DNA of 59,998 bases from Hyphomicrobiales bacterium (GTDB taxonomy: Bacteria > Pseudomonadota > Alphaproteobacteria > Rhizobiales > Rhizobiaceae), in the NCBI GenBank assembly GCA_900465675.1, contig UBJR01000032.1, positions 1-59,998 of the forward strand, written 5' to 3'. The number at the start of each line of letters is the position of its first letter. Within the stretch, counting starts at the first letter, position 1. Below the pieces are notes generated by a model. The model did no database searches, was not told the DNA's origin, and saw nothing but the letters and a program-made list of their open reading frames with translations. Position numbers and translations under genes: made by a program. This document shows, in pieces, positions 34,381-42,861 of this stretch.

Positions 34381-34821
34381 TCAGGCGAGTTCGGTCACCT
34401 GACGCAGTCGCGCGAGTGATTCTGCTAGGAGTGGTTCGTTTTCGAGCATGCCGTCGACATGGATCCTCGCCAGAGCTTCAAGAACCTTCTCGCCTTTCGT
34501 CGTCATGCCGATCAGCACGCTTCGCTTGTCGTCTTCGGCGGGGATCCGCTCCGCAAGACCCGCGGAACACATGCGGTCCACAAGCTGGACCGCGCCGTTG
34601 TGGTGCATCAGCATCTGACCAGCGAGATCACGAAGTTTAATCTGCCGGCCGGGCGCCGTCCGGACGACGAGCAGAGCCTGATATTGATGGGACGTCACGC
34701 CAGCCTCGGCAAGCGCCGCCTCGCTGAACGACAAAAACCGCCGCATGGCGAGCCGGAAGCCTGCGAGGCCATCATAGACTTCGTCAGCCAGGCCGGATGT
34801 CCGGCGTCCCGATCGAGGCAT
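34381..34821 (-). CDS. MarR family transcriptional regulator
   Basis: A 146-residue winged-helix repressor: dimerisation helix LAGFRLAMRRFLSFSEAALAEAG, recognition helix region IKLRDLAGQMLMHHNGAVQLVDRMCSAGL and a wing with ERIPAEDDKRSVLIGMTTKGEKVLEAL, all as in MarR. GGAAGG lies eight bases before the ATG at 34821. The operator at 34840-34854 is 19 bases upstream, so it probably represses itself and, by the shared sites, the neighbouring minus-strand genes. The ligand is unknown; a single Cys (MCSAG) could be a redox sensor. Confidence 0.88.
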   Translation of the reverse strand: MPRSGRRTSGLADEVYDGLAGFRLAMRRFLSFSEAALAEAGVTSHQYQALLVVRTAPGRQIKLRDLAGQMLMHHNGAVQLVDRMCSAGLAERIPAEDDKRSVLIGMTTKGEKVLEALARIHVDGMLENEPLLAESLARLRQVTELA

Positions 34822-34839
34822 TCATTAGTCCTTCCAAAA

Positions 34840-34854
34840 TGTCATGATATGATA
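34840..34854 (-). promoter_or_regulatory. MarR-type operator 4 (autoregulatory)
   Basis: TGTCAT-GAT-ATGATA, one mismatch, before the marR-type gene. Confidence 0.75.
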
Positions 34855-35010
34855 TAAATGACGAACCACGCCAGGAGAACGGTTCGCGAGTGCTGCCGAC
34901 GCGGGAGACGGTGCATAGCACCGGCGTCGGCGGATCGCTCGTAGACCATATTCTCCCGATGGTGGCAAAAAGACTGTGCCAATTTCGTGACGTCGCGAGA
35001 AAATTACATC

Positions 35011-35229
35011 ATGCTTGGTAATCGAAGGCCGAGAACGCAGCTATGTGAGACCCATCGTTTCGGTGTGCGGGTCGAAGGGGATGGCACCTGGACGGTGTTC
35101 GACGTCTTCACCGGCTGGCCAGCGGATTATCTCGGACGGTCCCTCGACGGATTGGAAGAGGGCGTTGCCGATAGCCTTTGTGCCGTCGTAAACACGCTGG
35201 ACAAGCGCCGCCGCGGAACGCTCCCCTGA
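35011..35229 (+). CDS. hypothetical protein, paralogue of 36754-36951
   Basis: A 72-residue protein (GTWTVFDVFTGWPADYLGR...SLCAVVNTLDKRRRG) sharing its core with the gene at 36754-36951: WTxFDxFTG, ADYxGR and SLC-V-N-LDK. No named family; the core looks like a small alpha-beta domain. The ribosome site is weak, so the ATG at 35011 is a choice over a GTG at 34987. Confidence 0.6.
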   Translation: MLGNRRPRTQLCETHRFGVRVEGDGTWTVFDVFTGWPADYLGRSLDGLEEGVADSLCAVVNTLDKRRRGTLP

Positions 35230-35372
35230 AGCGGTTCTTTCGAGCCCGATTTCAGACCCAGAGCAATTGCCTTCCATAAGGGAGCACCGGGTAGAGGAGT
35301 ACATGGCCGCGAGCGAAAGCGCTGGGATATCAGCATGCACCACTAAAGGGGTGCTTTGTCGAACACGGCGCC

Positions 35373-35513
35373 TCATTCATTCGTTTTAGCCGAAATCGAA
35401 GGTTCCCACTGAGGCTGGTATGGTTCCGAGGACATCCATAACGCAAGGCAGACCACAATGGTGATCATGATTCCCGCCACCACGCCCAATAAGATCTTCG
35501 TCTCTCTTCGCAT
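35373..35513 (-). CDS. 46-residue membrane protein in MarR regulon
   Basis: ATG at 35513 after AGAGGTTCGC. One hydrophobic helix (ILLGVVAGIMITIVVCLALWM) preceded by a basic RRETK and followed by a hydrophilic tail. Operator 5 ends 12 bases before the start codon, so a bound repressor would block transcription. No family recognised. Confidence 0.65.
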   Translation of the reverse strand: MRRETKILLGVVAGIMITIVVCLALWMSSEPYQPQWEPSISAKTNE

Positions 35514-35524
35514 GCGAACCTCTG

Positions 35525-35539
35525 TATCATGGCATGATA
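35525..35539 (-). promoter_or_regulatory. MarR-type operator 5
   Basis: TATCAT-GGC-ATGATA, perfect, 12 bases before the start at 35513. Confidence 0.75.
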
Positions 35540-35649
35540 TAGTGCGCGCGAAATTCGACGTCAACTTTATGTTTGTCACGTAGATTTGCAGAACATTATT
35601 GCGGCTTAACGGCACACCGGTGTGTGTTGATTGCTGCCTTCTGCAAGCG

Positions 35650-36201
35650 TCAGGGGGTCCAGGGCACAAGCTCTCCCAGCCTTGAAGGCCACAGTCCCAG
35701 ATCGTCTTGCACCGCAACTGGCAACGCGTCCCTCTGCCTGACCAACAGGGCGTGATGGATTGCGGCTTCGAGGGGTTCCGCCTCGCTTTGATGAGGTTGG
35801 CCTCTAATTGCGAGTTCGCCGGTTGTCCTGACGTTGTCGCCCGCGACGACGATGACGTGCCCCGGATAGGCCGAGGCGGTTCGGCTGTCGACCAGGTCGA
35901 ATCTTTGCATCTGTTTTCCCTTTTCGATGTCTTCGGCGTCCGACGCAGCTTCCGAGAGAATCTCGAACCGCACGTCCTTGATGGTTTTGCCGGCCACTTG
36001 GAGCGCGACGATTTTTGCAATAGTGGCATAGGCCATCGGATCGCTTCGGTTGACCGACGAACGCCTGCACCACTCGTCAAGCAGAAGGCTCGCAGCCACG
36101 AGCTCACGGGCGTCCGTCCCTGGGACGTCCGGTCGACGACGGAAGGCAGGGCTTATGAAACCGATGACCTTCAGGCCTATCGCTGCTGCTGAAAATATCA
36201 T
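35650..36201 (-). CDS. hypothetical protein, possibly leaderless, in MarR regulon
   Basis: A 183-codon frame. MIFSAAAIGLKVIGFISPAF is a hydrophobic N-terminus; the rest (ELVAASLLLDEWCRRSSVNRS, YATIAKIVALQVAGKTIKDVRFEI, HVIVVAGDNVRTTGELAIRG) looks soluble. Its ATG lies within operator 6, which leaves no room for a leader: either the message is leaderless or the real start is further in, at MAYATI near 36036. No family recognised. Confidence 0.45.
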   Translation of the reverse strand: MIFSAAAIGLKVIGFISPAFRRRPDVPGTDARELVAASLLLDEWCRRSSVNRSDPMAYATIAKIVALQVAGKTIKDVRFEILSEAASDAEDIEKGKQMQRFDLVDSRTASAYPGHVIVVAGDNVRTTGELAIRGQPHQSEAEPLEAAIHHALLVRQRDALPVAVQDDLGLWPSRLGELVPWTP

Positions 36202-36210
36202 GATATGATA
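36196..36210 (-). promoter_or_regulatory. MarR-type operator 6
   Basis: TATCAT-GAT-ATGATA, perfect; overlaps the ATG at 36201. Confidence 0.75.
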
Positions 36211-36308
36211 TTAATTCATTTCTTGACGTGAGGGAAATGACAATACCGCGAGCGGTCGCGTTGGTTGGGCAAACGGAGCCATGCGTCAGTCAAGAACTCG
36301 CTGGAATG

Positions 36309-36704
36309 TCAGTCTCCGTCGGGCAGGTCGAACCCCACCCATCTCAAGCGACTTTCCTCGTAGACGCTCTGTGTCGGAACCAGGGACGACGGCTCGTTAA
36401 AGCATCCCAATGCGACCGCGACAAAATCTTTTCGGAACTCAGGTATCCAGAAGACCGTCGACCCGCAGGCTGGACAGAACCTGAACTCGATCGATCTCCC
36501 GCTGTCACCAGTTCTTGTGTAACTATTCGAGGCTCCGGAAACCGCCACCTTTTCCCTGTCGAAGAAGACCGCCACTCCGAATGCGCTGCCCGTGCGTCGC
36601 TGGCATTCCCGGCAGTGGCAGGCGGAGATCTTGACCGGCTCTCCCTCGGTGGTGATCGAAAGCTGGCCACAGGAACAACGAGCTTTTCGTCTCACTGGCA
36701 CCAT
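36309..36704 (-). CDS. GFA family zinc-binding protein
   Basis: A 131-residue protein with the GFA/CENP-V fold: CSCGQL, CHCRECQRRTGS and FCPACGS supply the zinc cysteines, and GxSNSYTRTGDSGR matches the loop. The family includes a glutathione-dependent formaldehyde-activating enzyme, but most members have unknown substrate. GGAGGAG five bases before the ATG at 36704 chooses the start. Confidence 0.85.
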   Translation of the reverse strand: MVPVRRKARCSCGQLSITTEGEPVKISACHCRECQRRTGSAFGVAVFFDREKVAVSGASNSYTRTGDSGRSIEFRFCPACGSTVFWIPEFRKDFVAVALGCFNEPSSLVPTQSVYEESRLRWVGFDLPDGD

Positions 36705-36753
36705 TGTGTGCTCCTCCATATGAGCTGTGTCGCTCCCAAAGGCGCTGCGAGAG

Positions 36754-36951
36754 CTATTTCGACATTTGTCGCCGCCGTTGCTTGTCGAGTGCATTCATGA
36801 CGATACACAGGGACGTTGATCCGTCCCCGTCCATCTGAGTTGTCGGGCGTCCGTGGTAGTCCGCAGCGAGCCCGGTGAACAGATCGAAGATCGTCCAGGA
36901 GCCGTCATGTTCGCGGCGAGTAGAATACCGGTCAGTGAGATAGTCGCGCAT
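36754..36951 (-). CDS. hypothetical protein, paralogue of 35011-35229
   Basis: A 65-residue protein (GSWTIFDLFTGLAADYHGRP...STSLCIVMNALDKQRRR) with the same core as the gene at 35011-35229. No clear ribosome site. It lies between GFA and the ClC gene on the same strand. Confidence 0.6.
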   Translation of the reverse strand: MRDYLTDRYSTRREHDGSWTIFDLFTGLAADYHGRPTTQMDGDGSTSLCIVMNALDKQRRRQMSK

Positions 36952-36969
36952 GGTCGTCGGCCGAGTGTG

Positions 36970-38325
36970 TCAGGTTCGAGTTGTTTCCAATTTTTTCTCC
37001 GCCGCGCGTCGCGCCCGGATGGCAGCGGCGATGAACACCCGCGACAGCCCATGGTAAAGCGGCTCGCGAGAAAGGATGCGCGAGGTCACGTAGCCGATCA
37101 TCGACACCGCCATGATCGGGATGACGGCCTGGTGATCGCCTGTCATTTCGAGAATGATGACGAAGGCTGTCATCGGCGCCTGCACGACGCCGGCGAAATA
37201 TCCGGCCATGCCAAGGATCGCCGCCAGCGCGATGCTGGCGCCGAGAGCCGAGCCGACCGTGCTGCCGAACCCGGCGCCGACGGCCAGCGACGGCGCGAAG
37301 ATGCCGCCGGGAATACCTGAAAGCATCGACAGGAAGCTGGCGGCTAGCTTTTCGACGAAGAACAGCAGCGGCAGCGCATGGCCCTCGACGGCGCCGCGGG
37401 CCTGTTCGTATCCGGTGCCGAAGGTAGTGCCGCCGGAGAGGATGCCGATCACGGCGATCGCCAGTCCGCAGGTGCCGGCCAGCACAAGCATGCGCTTCAA
37501 GGGTTGCGGTTGCGCCCAGCGGCGGATCTTCTGGCCGAAATGCAGGGCAAAGCCGCTGAAGGCAGCACCCAGCGCCCCGCCGCCGATGCCACAGACGAGC
37601 ACCAATCCCCAGTCGCGAAGTTCGGTCGGCGCAGCCGACGCCATGCCGAAATAATTGTAGCTGCCCGAAAGCCCGAGTGCGGCCAGGCCAGAGAGGATCA
37701 CCGCGGTCAGCACAAGGCCGTTGGCACGCGACTCGTATGTTCGGCTCATCTCCTCGATGGCAAAGACGATACCCGCAAGCGGCGTGTTGAAGGCCGCCGC
37801 AATGCCTGCCGCCGAACCGGCGAGGATCAGCCCGCGCGCCTGCGCCATGCCGCCGAAGCGGGCGACGGCGAGCATGATCGACGCGCCGACCTGCACCGTC
37901 GGCCCCTCGCGGCCGATCGAGGCGCCGAAGAACAATCCGAGCACTGTCAGCACGATCTTGCCGAAGGCGATCTTCAGCGACAAGAGCCGCATCCGATCTT
38001 CTGCGTCATGCAAATGTCGCGCCGCGATCGCCTGCGGAATGCCGCTTCCACCCGAATTCGGAATTAACGTCGCCGCCAGGTAGGCCGACAGGATGAAGCC
38101 AGCGGGCGTCAGCAGCAGTGGCATCAGGAAGGTCCATTGACTGGAAGAGGTGAGGGATCCGAATGCGTTTTGCGCCAAATCCGCAAGTTTGGCAAAGCCG
38201 ACGCTGATCACGCCGATGGCGAGCGCCCCGCACCAGAACACCAGTCGCGGTTTCCAGACCGAGAACGAACCCCAGATCACGCGGGAGCGGCGAAGGAGCT
38301 TGGAATAGCGGTAACGGCTTGGCAT
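36970..38325 (-). CDS. ClC-type chloride channel or antiporter
   Basis: A 451-residue integral membrane protein of the ClC family. The anion-selectivity motifs GSGIPQA, GREGP and GIFAP are intact. No C-terminal CBS pair. By family it moves Cl-, or exchanges Cl- for H+. The gating glutamate is in GREGP; the second proton-site glutamate cannot be fixed by eye. It may be used in acid or osmotic stress with the nearby NhaA. Start at 38325 by default; no strong ribosome site was identified. Confidence 0.9.
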   Translation of the reverse strand: MPSRYRYSKLLRRSRVIWGSFSVWKPRLVFWCGALAIGVISVGFAKLADLAQNAFGSLTSSSQWTFLMPLLLTPAGFILSAYLAATLIPNSGGSGIPQAIAARHLHDAEDRMRLLSLKIAFGKIVLTVLGLFFGASIGREGPTVQVGASIMLAVARFGGMAQARGLILAGSAAGIAAAFNTPLAGIVFAIEEMSRTYESRANGLVLTAVILSGLAALGLSGSYNYFGMASAAPTELRDWGLVLVCGIGGGALGAAFSGFALHFGQKIRRWAQPQPLKRMLVLAGTCGLAIAVIGILSGGTTFGTGYEQARGAVEGHALPLLFFVEKLAASFLSMLSGIPGGIFAPSLAVGAGFGSTVGSALGASIALAAILGMAGYFAGVVQAPMTAFVIILEMTGDHQAVIPIMAVSMIGYVTSRILSREPLYHGLSRVFIAAAIRARRAAEKKLETTRT

Positions 38326-38450
38326 GGCAGACTCGGTACGTGGCGGTTGAAAACCTTTTTAATGCCAAAGGCGCCCGAAGATCACCCCTCACAATTGAAA
38401 AAGCGCGGGATCGGGATTGGATCGCTCCGTGCCGAACCACGGAGGACGTT

Positions 38451-38660
38451 ATGTTCAGTGCATTCGGGAGGGGATCGCCATCCCTTGAGCCAGACGACGT
38501 TTCCATGATGCAGACTCTGGCGAAAAACCACTGCCTGACGAATGCGATCGATCCGGATAGCGAGGAGGCGCGGGACGCTGCGCGTGAACTGCTGAAGTGG
38601 TTTCAGGGCGGCGTGACCGATATGAGCAGACTGCAAGAACTGCTTGCGTCACATACCTGA
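38451..38660 (+). CDS. hypothetical small protein
   Basis: A 69-residue helical protein (LEPDDVSMMQTLAKNHCLTNAIDPDSEEARDAARELLKWFQGGVTD). GGAGGACGTT precedes the ATG at 38451; the frame is open further upstream without a site. Not recognised, although similar small proteins are common in rhizobia. Confidence 0.6.
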   Translation: MFSAFGRGSPSLEPDDVSMMQTLAKNHCLTNAIDPDSEEARDAARELLKWFQGGVTDMSRLQELLASHT

Positions 38661-38690
38661 CGCCGATCGGACCTTGTAACGCTTGCGGGT

Positions 38691-39878
38691 CTACGCCAGC
38701 AGTCTCCTGCGGGCCGACGCCATCAGGACGGCGGCCCCGGCCACGCCGGAGGCGAACGAGCCCGCAAGGATCCCGATTTTCACGTGATCCTGAGACGACG
38801 CATCCGCAAAGGCCAGCAGTCCGATGAACAGGCTCATCGTGAATCCGATGCCGCAAAGCAACGACACACCTGTCATCTGCGACCAGGTCGCCCGCGCTGG
38901 AAGTTGCGCCAACCCGGATTTGACCAGAAGCGCCACCGTTCCAAGTACGCCTCCAAGCTTCCCGAAGAGAAGGCCGGCGGCGACGCCCAAGGTCACTGGC
39001 TCCGCAAGGACGCTTGCCGAAGCGCCCGCAAAGGAGACGCCGGCATTGGCGAAGCCGAATATTGGCACGATGAAGAAAGCCACCGGCTTCTGGAGTGCGT
39101 GCTCCAGTTTGTGGAGCGGAGAGTCCTCCTGCGCGGCTTCGGGCGTGCCTAGGGTGACTTTCAGCGGAATGGCAAGCGCCAGGACGACGCCCGCGAGCGT
39201 GGCGTGAATCCCGGACAGGAAGACGGCAATCCACAGAAGAACCCCAAGCCCGAGATAGGCCCAGATGTTCTTAACGCTGGATCGGTTCAGGATTACCAGG
39301 TTCGCGATCAGGACGGCTGCGACGGCAAGTGCAATCACGTTGATGTCTGCAGTGTAGAAAATAGCGATGACGATCACCGCGCCGAGGTCGTCGATGATCG
39401 CCAGTGCCGCAAGGAAGATCTTAAGCGAGGCTGGCACCCTGTCGCCGAGAAGGGAGAGGACGCCAAGGGCGAACGCGATGTCGGTCGCGGTCGGAATGGC
39501 CCATCCGCGCAGGGTCGAAGGGTCTGAGAGATTGAAGCCGATGTAGATCAGTGCGGGTAGTGCCATTCCGCCCGCCGCGGCAGCACCCGGGAGGATTCGT
39601 CGGCTCCAGCTCGACAGTTGTCCGTCCAGCATCTCCCGCTTGATCTCAAGGCCAACCAGAAGGAAGAAGACGCTCATTAGGGCGTCGTTGATCCAGTGCT
39701 GCAGACTGAGCGGACCCAGGTAGACATGCAGGGCGTGGAAGTAGACGTCGGCGACCGGAGAGTTTGCGACGACAATCGCAAGCGCGGCCACTGCCATCAG
39801 GATCAGGCCGCCCGACGCCTCGCTGTCGAGAAACTGCCGGAGGGTGGATTTGATGCGGCCTCGGATTGTTTTCGACAT
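38691..39878 (-). CDS. nhaA: Na+/H+ antiporter NhaA
   Basis: A 395-residue antiporter with about 12 helices. The ion-binding aspartate pair is in LAIIDDLGAVI; other family marks are VFFLLVGLEIKREM, WAIPTATDIAFALG and FTMSLFIG near the end. It exchanges cytoplasmic Na+ for external H+ at alkaline pH. GAGGGAGCGAACCC before the ATG at 39878 decides the start over an upstream ATG. It is one gene away from the ClC gene. Confidence 0.94.
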   Translation of the reverse strand: MSKTIRGRIKSTLRQFLDSEASGGLILMAVAALAIVVANSPVADVYFHALHVYLGPLSLQHWINDALMSVFFLLVGLEIKREMLDGQLSSWSRRILPGAAAAGGMALPALIYIGFNLSDPSTLRGWAIPTATDIAFALGVLSLLGDRVPASLKIFLAALAIIDDLGAVIVIAIFYTADINVIALAVAAVLIANLVILNRSSVKNIWAYLGLGVLLWIAVFLSGIHATLAGVVLALAIPLKVTLGTPEAAQEDSPLHKLEHALQKPVAFFIVPIFGFANAGVSFAGASASVLAEPVTLGVAAGLLFGKLGGVLGTVALLVKSGLAQLPARATWSQMTGVSLLCGIGFTMSLFIGLLAFADASSQDHVKIGILAGSFASGVAGAAVLMASARRRLLA

Positions 39879-40031
39879 GGGTTCGCTCCCTCGATGAAGG
39901 TTGATCTCAGTCTCCGTCAATCAGGGAAATCCCCAGCGCACGCAGCACACGCCTGTCTTACAATTAAGGAATGGAGAGAGATTTGCCTAGTAAAATCGGC
40001 AGGCACTGGCCCTTCTGAAAAAGGCTTGAAC

Positions 40032-40055
40032 GGAACGTGAAACGTCTTATCTGTT
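40032..40055 (+). promoter_or_regulatory. EcfG/RpoE2-type promoter of 35-residue protein
   Basis: GGAAC at 40032-40036, 16 bases, GTTCG; 32 bases before the ATG at 40088. The shortest spacing of the set. Confidence 0.55.
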
Positions 40056-40087
40056 CGAATCCCGTCTCTTCTGATAGGAGGTCGCCA

Positions 40088-40195
40088 ATGCGTCTCTCTC
40101 AAACGATTTTTTTTGCAGTTGCAGCAGTCGCCATCGTTGGATTGTTCTATCTCGCACTTTCCGTCGGTCATACTATTGCGCCGCCACCGGTGTAG
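40088..40195 (+). CDS. 35-residue membrane protein
   Basis: Starts nine bases after TAGGAGGTC, a near-ideal ribosome site. SQTIFFAVAAVAIVGLFYLALSV is one helix, then GHTIAPPPV. It has an EcfG-type promoter of its own, so it is probably a real small stress protein. Confidence 0.65.
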   Translation: MRLSQTIFFAVAAVAIVGLFYLALSVGHTIAPPPV

Positions 40196-40377
40196 CAGGC
40201 ACATACGATGAGGCCTAGTGCCGAGCTATCCAGCACCGCTAGCGCCGACGACCGCGAACTGTGCCAAGGCAAGGAAAACCAGGGCTGCGATCACATACGG
40301 AACCCGACAATGCATGCGCGTCATCCACTTAAATTAGCGAGCCCAGTCCTTTGCGCGAAGCGTTGGACGCCCGCGCT

Positions 40378-40714
40378 GAGCTTTGTCTACCGCGCGATTG
40401 ACACCGCGCTCTAAGCGAGCTTCCCTTTCAAAAGTAGGCGGTTTTCGTCTGCGTGGCACGAGCTTCGCGGTTCCTCACTCTATGCTTTGAAAGGGTTCAT
40501 CATGACCACTGGCACAGTAAAATGGTTCAATTCCACCAAGGGCTTCGGCTTCATCCAGCCGGACAATGGCTGCGCTGACGCCTTCGTTCATATATCCGCT
40601 GTCGAGCGCGCAGGAATGCGCGAGCTGGTCGAAGGCCAGAAGATCGGCTTTGAACTCAAGCGCGACAACAAGTCGGGCAAGATGTCGGCCTGCAATCTGC
40701 AGAACGCTTAATAG
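40378..40714 (+). repeat. cspA duplication, copy 1
   Basis: A 337-base segment nearly identical to 53951-54287, from GAGCTTTGTCTACC through the cspA stop. It contains the long leader typical of cold-shock mRNAs and the whole gene. The two copies have the same length, with no indel seen. Confidence 0.85.
40502..40711 (+). CDS. cspA: cold-shock protein CspA family, copy 1
   Basis: A 69-residue OB-fold RNA chaperone: RNP1 KGFGFI and RNP2 DAFVHIS are intact, and WFNSTKGFGFIQPDNG is the usual start. GAAAGGGTTCATC precedes the ATG. A second copy at 54075-54284 differs at two residues (Cys for Gly after DNG, and Lys for Glu in FELKRD). The leader of about 120 bases is also duplicated and may carry cold regulation. 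Confidence 0.92.
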   Translation: MTTGTVKWFNSTKGFGFIQPDNGCADAFVHISAVERAGMRELVEGQKIGFELKRDNKSGKMSACNLQNA

Positions 40715-40992
40715 ACACTTGGAGGACGCCTCAAGCGCTATGTCCAACGTCAGGAGGTTTTGCCAGACGAATGCGCGCCCTTGCTTCAGGAGGCCCTGCC
40801 CGCGGCGAATTCGAGCGCGGAGAGGCTTCGCGTATCACCCGTCTGCCAGATCCATCGGCACGGCGCGTTCTGAAGTCGCTGACCGATGAGTGCCTGCTTG
40901 CGTCAATTACCGACAAGGGGGCCGTGTGGCTGCGGTTTCCGGTCCAGGCGCTCGAGACTTTTTCCCTCGTCTCTATCCCGAGGGCGCGTGGC
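40715..40992 (+). pseudogene. Fic-protein C-terminal fragment with frameshifts
   Basis: Just after cspA copy 1 the sequence reads LKRYVQRQEVLPDECAPLLQEAL in one frame, then RGEFERGEASRITRLPDPSARRVLKSLTDECLLASITDKGAVWLRFPVQALETF in another, then, after a T-run shift, FPRLYPE. This matches the winged-helix C-terminus found in many Fic proteins. The Fic catalytic core is missing. The cspA duplication may have interrupted the gene. Confidence 0.6.
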
Positions 40993-41515
40993 TAATTCGT
41001 GCACTAGCAGACTCTTACTACTGTCAATCATAACGGTAAGCCTGCGTTCGAGAGGTAATTGACGACCATTGCCGAGTATTTTGGATTTGATGCGCCTGAT
41101 CGATAACAAAGGTCGCCGGTTCTAACCGTCCAAGGCGAGCATGTAGGCGGATGGCGATCTGGGGCACGAGGCGAGGGCCGCCGTCTCAAACTTGCTCGGC
41201 AGGAAACGAGCTAAGACCCCGCCTAATTTTTCGGGGCCGGACATTTGCCGGGCCGGTTTAGTCGGCGCACCGGCGCGGAGGTGCTATCACCTTTTCTCCG
41301 GTCGTGTGGCTGTGGTGCGGGCTGGTCATCGGCCCGCATCAAGCTCTTACGCAACCCGGTTCAGCGCGTCGCCGATCGTGACGACGATGTTTTCGATCTG
41401 CGATGGCGCCGCGGATTTGTGATTACTGGTCCCAGTTGCCGGGCGTCAGCGTGGAGGCGAACCGCCGCCAGATCTATCGGACAGGCTCGCAAGCTCGTCC
41501 GATCACCTGCCTTCA
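40993..41515. other. no gene recognised
   Basis: About 520 bases downstream of the AI-2E-family gene. Short frames on both strands lack ribosome sites and families. Confidence 0.3.
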
Positions 41516-42580
41516 TCACTCTCGTCGTGCCAAGTGCCGGGCGGTCGGTGAACCCTCATTCAATAGTTTTGCCATTGATCGGTCAGCATTGCGCTGTTCG
41601 GCGAAAATCGACCATGCGGCGATGAACAAAGCCGCGATCAAGGGGCCGATGACGAAGCCGTTGATACCGAAGAGGGAGATGCCGCCGACTGTCGAGATCA
41701 GCACCACGTAATCGGGCAGCCGCGTTCCCTTTCCCACCAACGGTGGGCGCAGCAGATTATCGACCAGCCCGATAACGAAGATGCCGACGAGGACCAGGAT
41801 CGATGCTTTCAGCCAGGCACCTGTGAGGACCAACCAGATGGCAGCCGGACCCCATACAAGTGCGGCTCCGATTGCAGGAAGCATCGATAGGAACGTCATC
41901 GTCACACCCCACAACAGAGCAGCCTCTACACCAAGAGCCCAAAATGCCACGCCGCCGATCGTGCCCTGGATGATCGCTATGATGACGTTTCCCTTTACGG
42001 TAGCGCGCACCACTGCGGAAAACTTGTCGAGAAACTGCCGCGTGTAATCGTCGCTGAGCGGGATGGCATGCCGGACTTTGCCGCTGAGGTCAGCGCCATC
42101 TCTGAACAGGAAGAAAAGCAGGTAAAGCATGATGCCGAAGCTGATGAACAACTGCAGGGTATTTTGACCAAAGCTGAGCACGCTGCCGCCGATCGACCGG
42201 CTCGCCTGTACGGCGGCAGACGAAATGTTCGTGCCCAATTCGGGAAACCCGCCGAGCTTCAATGAGGTCAGCCAGTTGTCTATAAAGGGCGGCAGGGCAT
42301 TCTGGATCCGGACCAGAGATCCGTTGAGATCAATTTCGTTGCTGCTGATACGTTGGTACAGGCTGGTTCCTTCCTGGATAAGTGAACCTAGAATGATCAT
42401 TGCAGGCACGATCACGAGGCATATGCACATCAGCACCGTCAGCAGGGCGGCAATGCCGCGGCGGCCGCCTAACAAATGCTCCAGCCGCTTATGCACTGGA
42501 AAGAAAATGATTGCGAGGATGACGGCCCAGAAGACAGCGCTATAATAGGGAATGAGCAGCCAGATGAACGCGATCGTCAC
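41516..42580 (-). CDS. AI-2E family transporter (PerM/UPF0118)
   Basis: A 354-residue membrane protein with about seven helices, including WAVILAIIFFPVHKRLE near the start, the central FGIMLYLLFFLFRDGADL, PAIGAALVWGPAAIWL and VDNLLRPPLVGKGTRLPD, the family's pattern. Members export small molecules or work as Na+/H+ antiporters; the substrate here is unknown. The start is uncertain: GTG at 42580 is used, since the in-frame sequence upstream to the stop contains no ATG. Confidence 0.85.
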   Translation of the reverse strand: MTIAFIWLLIPYYSAVFWAVILAIIFFPVHKRLEHLLGGRRGIAALLTVLMCICLVIVPAMIILGSLIQEGTSLYQRISSNEIDLNGSLVRIQNALPPFIDNWLTSLKLGGFPELGTNISSAAVQASRSIGGSVLSFGQNTLQLFISFGIMLYLLFFLFRDGADLSGKVRHAIPLSDDYTRQFLDKFSAVVRATVKGNVIIAIIQGTIGGVAFWALGVEAALLWGVTMTFLSMLPAIGAALVWGPAAIWLVLTGAWLKASILVLVGIFVIGLVDNLLRPPLVGKGTRLPDYVVLISTVGGISLFGINGFVIGPLIAALFIAAWSIFAEQRNADRSMAKLLNEGSPTARHLARRE

Positions 42581-42861
42581 AACTGCCGTCCGGGATATCG
42601 CAGCCGGAGGCTCTTGACGATCCAGCTAGTTTTGACCTTGCTGACACAACGGGCCGGACGCACCATGACAGCCGTCGCGTTCGGGCTGTCGTCATCGAGC
42701 CCTTTTAAACGCTCGGAAGTTGAGGAAGGATTGCATGCTCGTACCGAGATAGCGTTCTGCGGGTAGTGGAGGCACAAGCCAGGAAATGCCGCGTCCAGTC
42801 GTGCAGAACCTGCAGCAGTCTATCACCGACGATTGCATCAGCCGCTATCCACGGCGTCCTC
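42581..42861. other. no gene recognised
   Basis: 280 bases between the transporter and a zone of gene fragments; nothing supported. Confidence 0.3.

Noticed and set aside
37154..38083. Long plus-strand frames opposite the ClC gene
   Set aside because: High-GC antisense shadows of ClC; composition (Arg/His/Ala) is typical of chance frames.
38824..39527. Plus-strand frames opposite nhaA
   Set aside because: Antisense to a well-supported antiporter gene.
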